Shown here in pieces: positions 22,262 through 25,592 of a stretch of DNA of 25,592 nucleotides. The position numbers and the translations under genes are program-made. The notes under the pieces were generated by a model. That model saw only the letters and a program-made list of their open reading frames with translations. It did no database searches and had not been told where the DNA came from. The stretch covers positions 1-25,592 of the forward strand of contig CAYGAW010000021.1 in the NCBI GenBank assembly GCA_964347945.1, read 5' to 3'. This DNA comes from CAYGAW01 sp964347945. GTDB taxonomy: Bacteria > Chloroflexota > Anaerolineae > UBA7937 > B3-Chlor. Numbering within the stretch: position 1 is the first letter of the stretch; each line of letters opens with the position of its first letter.

Positions 22262-22861
22262 ATGAACCGCCGTCTCACCATCTGCATGGCTCTTGCGCTG
22301 CTCGTGGCGGCCTTCTTGTCGGGCTGTAGTCTCAGCCCAGCAAGCCCTGCATCCCCCGATGAGGCCACTGCGAGTCTGCCCCAGTGCGAGATTAGGGAAC
22401 CGGAGACCACTGCGCCCGCTGTTGACCCCGACAGGGAAGCGCGAACGACGACACCCACGTGCGCTCCCCTGGCTGAGGAGGAGCCAATGACTCCCGAAGC
22501 TACCCCGCAAGCGACTGAACCTGGGTTGTCCGCAGGGGCCGCGAAGGTTGTTCAACTGGCGAAAGAAGACCTGGCCCGGAAGGCGAACGTGGCACCCGAG
22601 GCGATAACGCTCGTCTCGATCGACGCTGTGAATTGGCCAGACACCAGCCTCGGCTGCCCAGAGCCGGGGATAATGTACGCCCAGGTGATAACACCCGGAT
22701 TCCTCGTCGTGCTCGAGTCCCGGGATCAGACGTACGAGTATCACTCCAATGAGGGTGAGCTAGTGATCCTGTGCCAGGCGGAGGAAGGGCAACCTCATCC
22801 ACTGATTCCCGTCGATCCTGATGAGATACAGGATGGCGAGCCCTGGATGCCTTCCCACTGA
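22262..22861 (+). CDS. lipoprotein with WPD-SLGCP C-terminal domain
   Basis: 199 residues, ATG at 22262, with AAAGGG some ten bases upstream. The N-terminus is a lipoprotein signal (MNRRLTICMALALLVAAFLSGC) with lipobox LSGC at about 19-22. A linker rich in Pro, Thr, Ala and Glu follows, to about residue 90. The C-terminal 80 residues, AKVVQLAKEDLARKANVAPE through VNWPDTSLGCPEPGIMYAQV, ITPGFLVVLE and YEYHSNEG to VILC, form a domain I know as recurrent in Chloroflexota extracellular proteins but without function. Its cysteines (in SLGCP and near the end of VILC) could form a disulfide. It probably sits on the outer face of the membrane. It ends 25 bases before a strong terminator. Confidence 0.88.
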   Translation: MNRRLTICMALALLVAAFLSGCSLSPASPASPDEATASLPQCEIREPETTAPAVDPDREARTTTPTCAPLAEEEPMTPEATPQATEPGLSAGAAKVVQLAKEDLARKANVAPEAITLVSIDAVNWPDTSLGCPEPGIMYAQVITPGFLVVLESRDQTYEYHSNEGELVILCQAEEGQPHPLIPVDPDEIQDGEPWMPSH

Positions 22862-22883
22862 TCAGGAGCTGTAGAACGAAGAC

Positions 22884-22913
22884 AAGAGCCCGCCGCAAGC
22901 GGCGGGCTCTTTG
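22884..22913. terminator. strong intrinsic terminator, probably bidirectional
   Basis: AAGAGCCCGCCG (22884-22895), loop CAAG, CGGCGGGCTCTT (22900-22911): a perfect 12-bp GC-rich stem followed by TTGTTT on plus. On minus the stem is followed by a weaker TGTCTTC. It lies between the convergent ends of the lipoprotein (22861) and the metalloprotease (22934). Confidence 0.85.
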
Positions 22914-22933
22914 TTTCTCCGCCGCCGGGGCGA

Positions 22934-25018
22934 CTACTTCTTCGGACCCTCGTTGGTGTACGTGAAGTCGTAGCTGTAGTCCGCGTAGCCGGTGAAGCCC
23001 TCAGGAGCATCGAAAGTGACCAACATCACCGCACTCTCGGACTCCTTCAAGACCATGTTCAGTTCGAAGAACCCCTCTTCGGTGACATCATCGAGCTGCA
23101 TGGTGAACACCTTGTACTGGGTGCCACGATGGTACTCTTTCATGCCCACGAAGCTCACGGTGAAATCATTCACTATGGGCACGACCTCGGTAATGTCCTT
23201 GAAGGCGTCGGTGCTGGAGCAGTCGGAGATCAACGTACCATCGACGTACACATTGTCGATGTACCAGCCGGGGTAGACAAAGGCCCAGTCCGTGACATAC
23301 CGGAACGCGATCAGGATATCCTGACCAGCGTAGGCTCCCAGATCGAAGCTCATGGTGACCCAGCCACCACTGTCGCCGGTGAGGCCAGGCAGATTCTCCA
23401 CCACCTTCGGATGAGCCAACGGATCGTGGTCGTAGGTGGTGTAAGGGTTCTCCAGGCTGGTCCAGGTGTGACCACCATCCGTCGAGACCTGCACGAACCC
23501 GAAGTCCCAGTAGTCCTCGATCAGGTAGGCGGTGTCGAAAGTCAGAGTACCACCTCCTACGGCCTCGAAAATCGCCCAGTTGTCCATCAGGTCGCCTGCG
23601 CCGCCCCACAGGACGTCGCCATCCGAGCTCCAGCCCGTAGGGTATGTCGTGTAGTCGACCCCGTTGAAGGTCAACATAGCCAGCTCCATCGGGTCGCCAT
23701 CGATCCAGATGTAGTCGGTACCCCACGGAGGAGCCCCTGGCATGTCGTAGGCGTCTGGATTAGGAGCGTCGGGAGTGCCTATATCGAGATTGAATTCGAT
23801 GTTCTCGAATCCGTAGCGTGCTCCACCCGGTTTCTTGGAGTCGATGAGCAGAGCCACAGCCCAATCGTGGTAGAGGTCTGCGAAGTCCCTCTGCACATGA
23901 AAAGCATCAAGAGTGGAGTTCACCCCCGAGATGCCGTTGTCTTGGTTGGCGGCCATGACCTGGATGAAGGGCCCACCGAACTGCTCGTACAGGTAGAGCG
24001 TCCACAGATAGGCATGGCCATAATCGGACAGCAACTCCAGACCACCCTGGTCTCCCCAGACGACCAGTGAGTTCTCAGGGTAGTCCCTGGTGTCACGGAT
24101 GTGGCTGTACAGAGCTGGGGCGTAACCACATATGAACTCCGCAAAGTCGGAGCAGCCCTCGTTGACGAAGTCCTCCTCATCCGGGTCTAGGTCGCTGTGG
24201 ATCAGGTGCTGCAACTCGTGACTCACGACACCTTCGTAGCCGAAGGGCCGGGCGGGATAGTCCGGTGGCTCGTCTGGCGGGTTGGGACCAGTGCGGTGCA
24301 GCCAGTCCCAGGCATCGATGGTGATCATGTTGCGGTCGAAGTACCCCTCGTAACTCGGGGTGAAGAACCCACCGATGTACAACGGGTAAGTGTGGTCATA
24401 CCAGTCCTCGTCCCGCACGTTCTCAATCATGATCGCCACCTTGTCGCCATCGTAGTAGCCAGGCGGCACAATTCCCCACTCCACCAGTAGGGAATAGGTG
24501 CCATCGTGGTAGTCCGGAATGGCAAAGAACTCGGTGTCAGTCGGGTAGATATTGTTGTCGAACTCGCTCAGGATGTACTCGACGTCCTCATCGGTGATCA
24601 CCGGCGTCGGACGAGGGTCAGATGGCTTGTCCTGACATGTCAAGCTGGCCGGCGGAATGGTCCAACTGAGATCCAGGGCAACCCAGACCTCGCCATAGGT
24701 TCCTATCGCTCGTAGTTCGTAGGGCTTCCAGTAGTAGTAGCCGCAGTAGTTGTCGAGACCGAACCAGAGCTTGACCTCGCCGACCACAGCCGACTCCGAC
24801 TCCTGACCGCCACCACCGGATTCGTCACCAGACAGAAATTCCGAAGGTGTCGGCCCCGCGATGCGGTCCAGGGTAGGCTCCCAGGCACGGAGCTCCGGGC
24901 CAACATCGATCATCTCATAGCCAGGCAGTGGAGGCCCGGCGCCCGCAGGCAGCGAGCTCACTAGCAGGGCCAGCAGCAGAACTGCGGTCCCCGACACGGC
25001 CAGAATTCTGCGCTTCAT
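22934..25018 (-). CDS. secreted HELQH zinc metalloprotease with C-terminal jelly-roll domain
   Basis: 694 residues from the ATG at 25018 (GGGAGG seven bases upstream); an in-frame start at 25150 with AAGGGGGTG would put 45 polar residues before the signal peptide. The signal is MKRRILAVSGTAVLLLALLV ending SLPAGAG. The zinc site is SHELQHLIHSD (H267, E268, H271) with NEGCSDFAEF as the downstream Glu, a layout like M30/immune-inhibitor-like gluzincins. The region about 490-640 (FVQVSTDGGHTWTSLENPYT ... SGGWVTMSFDLGAYAGQDIL ... WYIDNVYVDG) is a choice-of-anchor-J type jelly roll. The last 90 residues are beta-rich. It probably digests extracellular protein. A perfect promoter lies at 25401-25429. 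Confidence 0.88.
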   Translation of the reverse strand: MKRRILAVSGTAVLLLALLVSSLPAGAGPPLPGYEMIDVGPELRAWEPTLDRIAGPTPSEFLSGDESGGGGQESESAVVGEVKLWFGLDNYCGYYYWKPYELRAIGTYGEVWVALDLSWTIPPASLTCQDKPSDPRPTPVITDEDVEYILSEFDNNIYPTDTEFFAIPDYHDGTYSLLVEWGIVPPGYYDGDKVAIMIENVRDEDWYDHTYPLYIGGFFTPSYEGYFDRNMITIDAWDWLHRTGPNPPDEPPDYPARPFGYEGVVSHELQHLIHSDLDPDEEDFVNEGCSDFAEFICGYAPALYSHIRDTRDYPENSLVVWGDQGGLELLSDYGHAYLWTLYLYEQFGGPFIQVMAANQDNGISGVNSTLDAFHVQRDFADLYHDWAVALLIDSKKPGGARYGFENIEFNLDIGTPDAPNPDAYDMPGAPPWGTDYIWIDGDPMELAMLTFNGVDYTTYPTGWSSDGDVLWGGAGDLMDNWAIFEAVGGGTLTFDTAYLIEDYWDFGFVQVSTDGGHTWTSLENPYTTYDHDPLAHPKVVENLPGLTGDSGGWVTMSFDLGAYAGQDILIAFRYVTDWAFVYPGWYIDNVYVDGTLISDCSSTDAFKDITEVVPIVNDFTVSFVGMKEYHRGTQYKVFTMQLDDVTEEGFFELNMVLKESESAVMLVTFDAPEGFTGYADYSYDFTYTNEGPKK

Positions 25019-25291
25019 GGTTGTTCCTCCCTTTCCAGCTCGGTGAGAGTGTTCGCGGCGCTGTTGTCCACACTGGGCAGGTGGTGCCGCATCCACCAGC
25101 CTCACACACCAGACGTCTCTTCGCCCCAGCGGGCTATCCTCTATAGGCATCACCCCCTTCCCCTACAATAAGAGCGACAGAGTAGATGAACCATGGCGAT
25201 TCGCCAGGGTCCCCAAGAGCACAAGTCACGAAACGGACCGAGGATGGACTGGTTGGATGCTGATAGTACGGGCGACAGGCGTCTGCGCCCA

Positions 25292-25315
25292 GGTCTGATG
25301 AACGTGTGTCAGACC
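25292..25315. repeat. 7-bp inverted repeat upstream of the metalloprotease gene
   Basis: GGTCTGA (25292-25298) and TCAGACC (25309-25315) with a 10-base spacer, placed about 90 bases downstream of the predicted transcription start. The same GTCTGA core recurs in the promoter spacer (25414-25419, minus sense) and at 25498-25503, suggesting a regulator site family. Confidence 0.45.
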
Positions 25316-25400
25316 AGTGACCCTCGCCTTATGATCTCCCGAGCATCGGGGAAAACGTATCCTAGGAATGGCGGAGAGATAGCACGAAAGTACTATTTGT

Positions 25401-25429
25401 ATTATACACCAAATCAGACACTCTGTCAA
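25401..25429 (-). promoter_or_regulatory. perfect consensus sigma-70 promoter
   Basis: On the minus strand TTGACA (25429-25424), a 17-base spacer and TATAAT (25406-25401). Both hexamers match fully. Transcription should begin near 25394, leaving a leader of about 375 bases to the metalloprotease ATG at 25018. The spacer contains TGTCTGA, one of several related heptamers in this region. Confidence 0.8.
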
Positions 25430-25497
25430 GTTGTTATTACTGGAAAGTGCCGAACGCCAAGACGGATTATCTGACACTCATGGGCGATGTTAGAATG

Positions 25498-25592
25498 TCA
25501 GACAGACTGCGTCCACGCCCTTGCTACTGAGTTGCGCTCACGAACACCATACAACTCCTCGACAGAATTCAAGGTGAGCTGGAGCAGCATGC
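25498..25592 (-). other. possible partial reading frame running off the right edge
   Basis: On the minus strand a frame reads MLLQLTLNSVEELYGVRERN then SVARAWTQSV and TGA at 25498. It is open at the window edge and has a coding-like hydrophobic/charged pattern, so it might be the end of a neighbouring gene or a decayed transposase-like tail. About 30 residues are too few to decide. Confidence 0.2.

Noticed and set aside
22010..22744. 244-codon minus-strand frame opposite the lipoprotein
   Set aside because: Antisense to a gene with clear lipobox and conserved domain; composition is Arg/Ser/Pro-rich as expected for a shadow.
23129..24070. 313-codon plus-strand frame opposite the metalloprotease
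   Set aside because: Shadow frame caused by codon bias of the real minus-strand gene; no domain or ribosome site.
1..25592. CRISPR arrays, complete insertion sequences, prophage or conjugation genes
   Set aside because: No regularly spaced repeats of CRISPR type, no transposase or integrase with catalytic motifs, and no phage structural genes were seen.

Overview
The window looks like a piece of a Chloroflexota chromosome (Anaerolineae-like), probably environmental or metagenomic. This is inferred from family style, not from a marker gene. The supporting families are a GT39-type membrane protein with a duplicated extracellular beta domain, a lipoprotein with a WPD-SLGCP C-terminal domain, a secreted HELQH metalloprotease with jelly-roll tail, and a leaderless HtrA. 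Base composition is fairly GC-rich throughout. Most genes lie on the minus strand; only a response regulator, an aminotransferase and a lipoprotein are on plus.

Layout. (1) 1-4143: surface polysaccharide genes. These are a GT4 glycosyltransferase cut by the left edge, a CgeB-like glycosyltransferase, the 48-residue tail of a lost NAD-dependent epimerase, and a large GT39-like protein behind a near-consensus sigma-70 promoter. (2) 4455-8996: a decaying accessory stretch. It holds an intact FMN/Fe-S-type flavoprotein, an HD-GYP fragment, a PhoB/OmpR regulator, an intact cupin, a heavily mutated SDR pseudogene, a truncated second flavoprotein, and one clear plus one possible fragment of an M3 peptidase C-terminus. 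The pattern suggests an ancestral 'M3 peptidase then flavoprotein' pair that was duplicated and then eroded. (3) 8997-12934: intact M3 oligoendopeptidase, a small membrane-protein pseudogene, then a short minus operon (4-TM protein, NUDIX hydrolase, Cys-containing unknown). (4) 13129-18243: HtrA-like protease, VIT-VWA protein, SAM methyltransferase and a 111-residue unknown, headed by a candidate structured leader or small RNA. (5) 18529-25018: class I/II aminotransferase, a 77-residue possible beta-grasp protein with a secreted 5'-nucleotidase, a lipoprotein, and a large secreted metalloprotease with a consensus promoter and a long leader.

The best candidates for undescribed biology are the terminator-ended RNA at 18311-18449, the 11-bp tandem operator-like array at 5975-6018, the nested inverted repeat at 4455-4502, the heptamer cluster around the perfect promoter at 25401-25429, and the VIT-VWA/HtrA pair that appears cytoplasmic. 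No CRISPR array, tRNA, rRNA or complete insertion sequence was seen.
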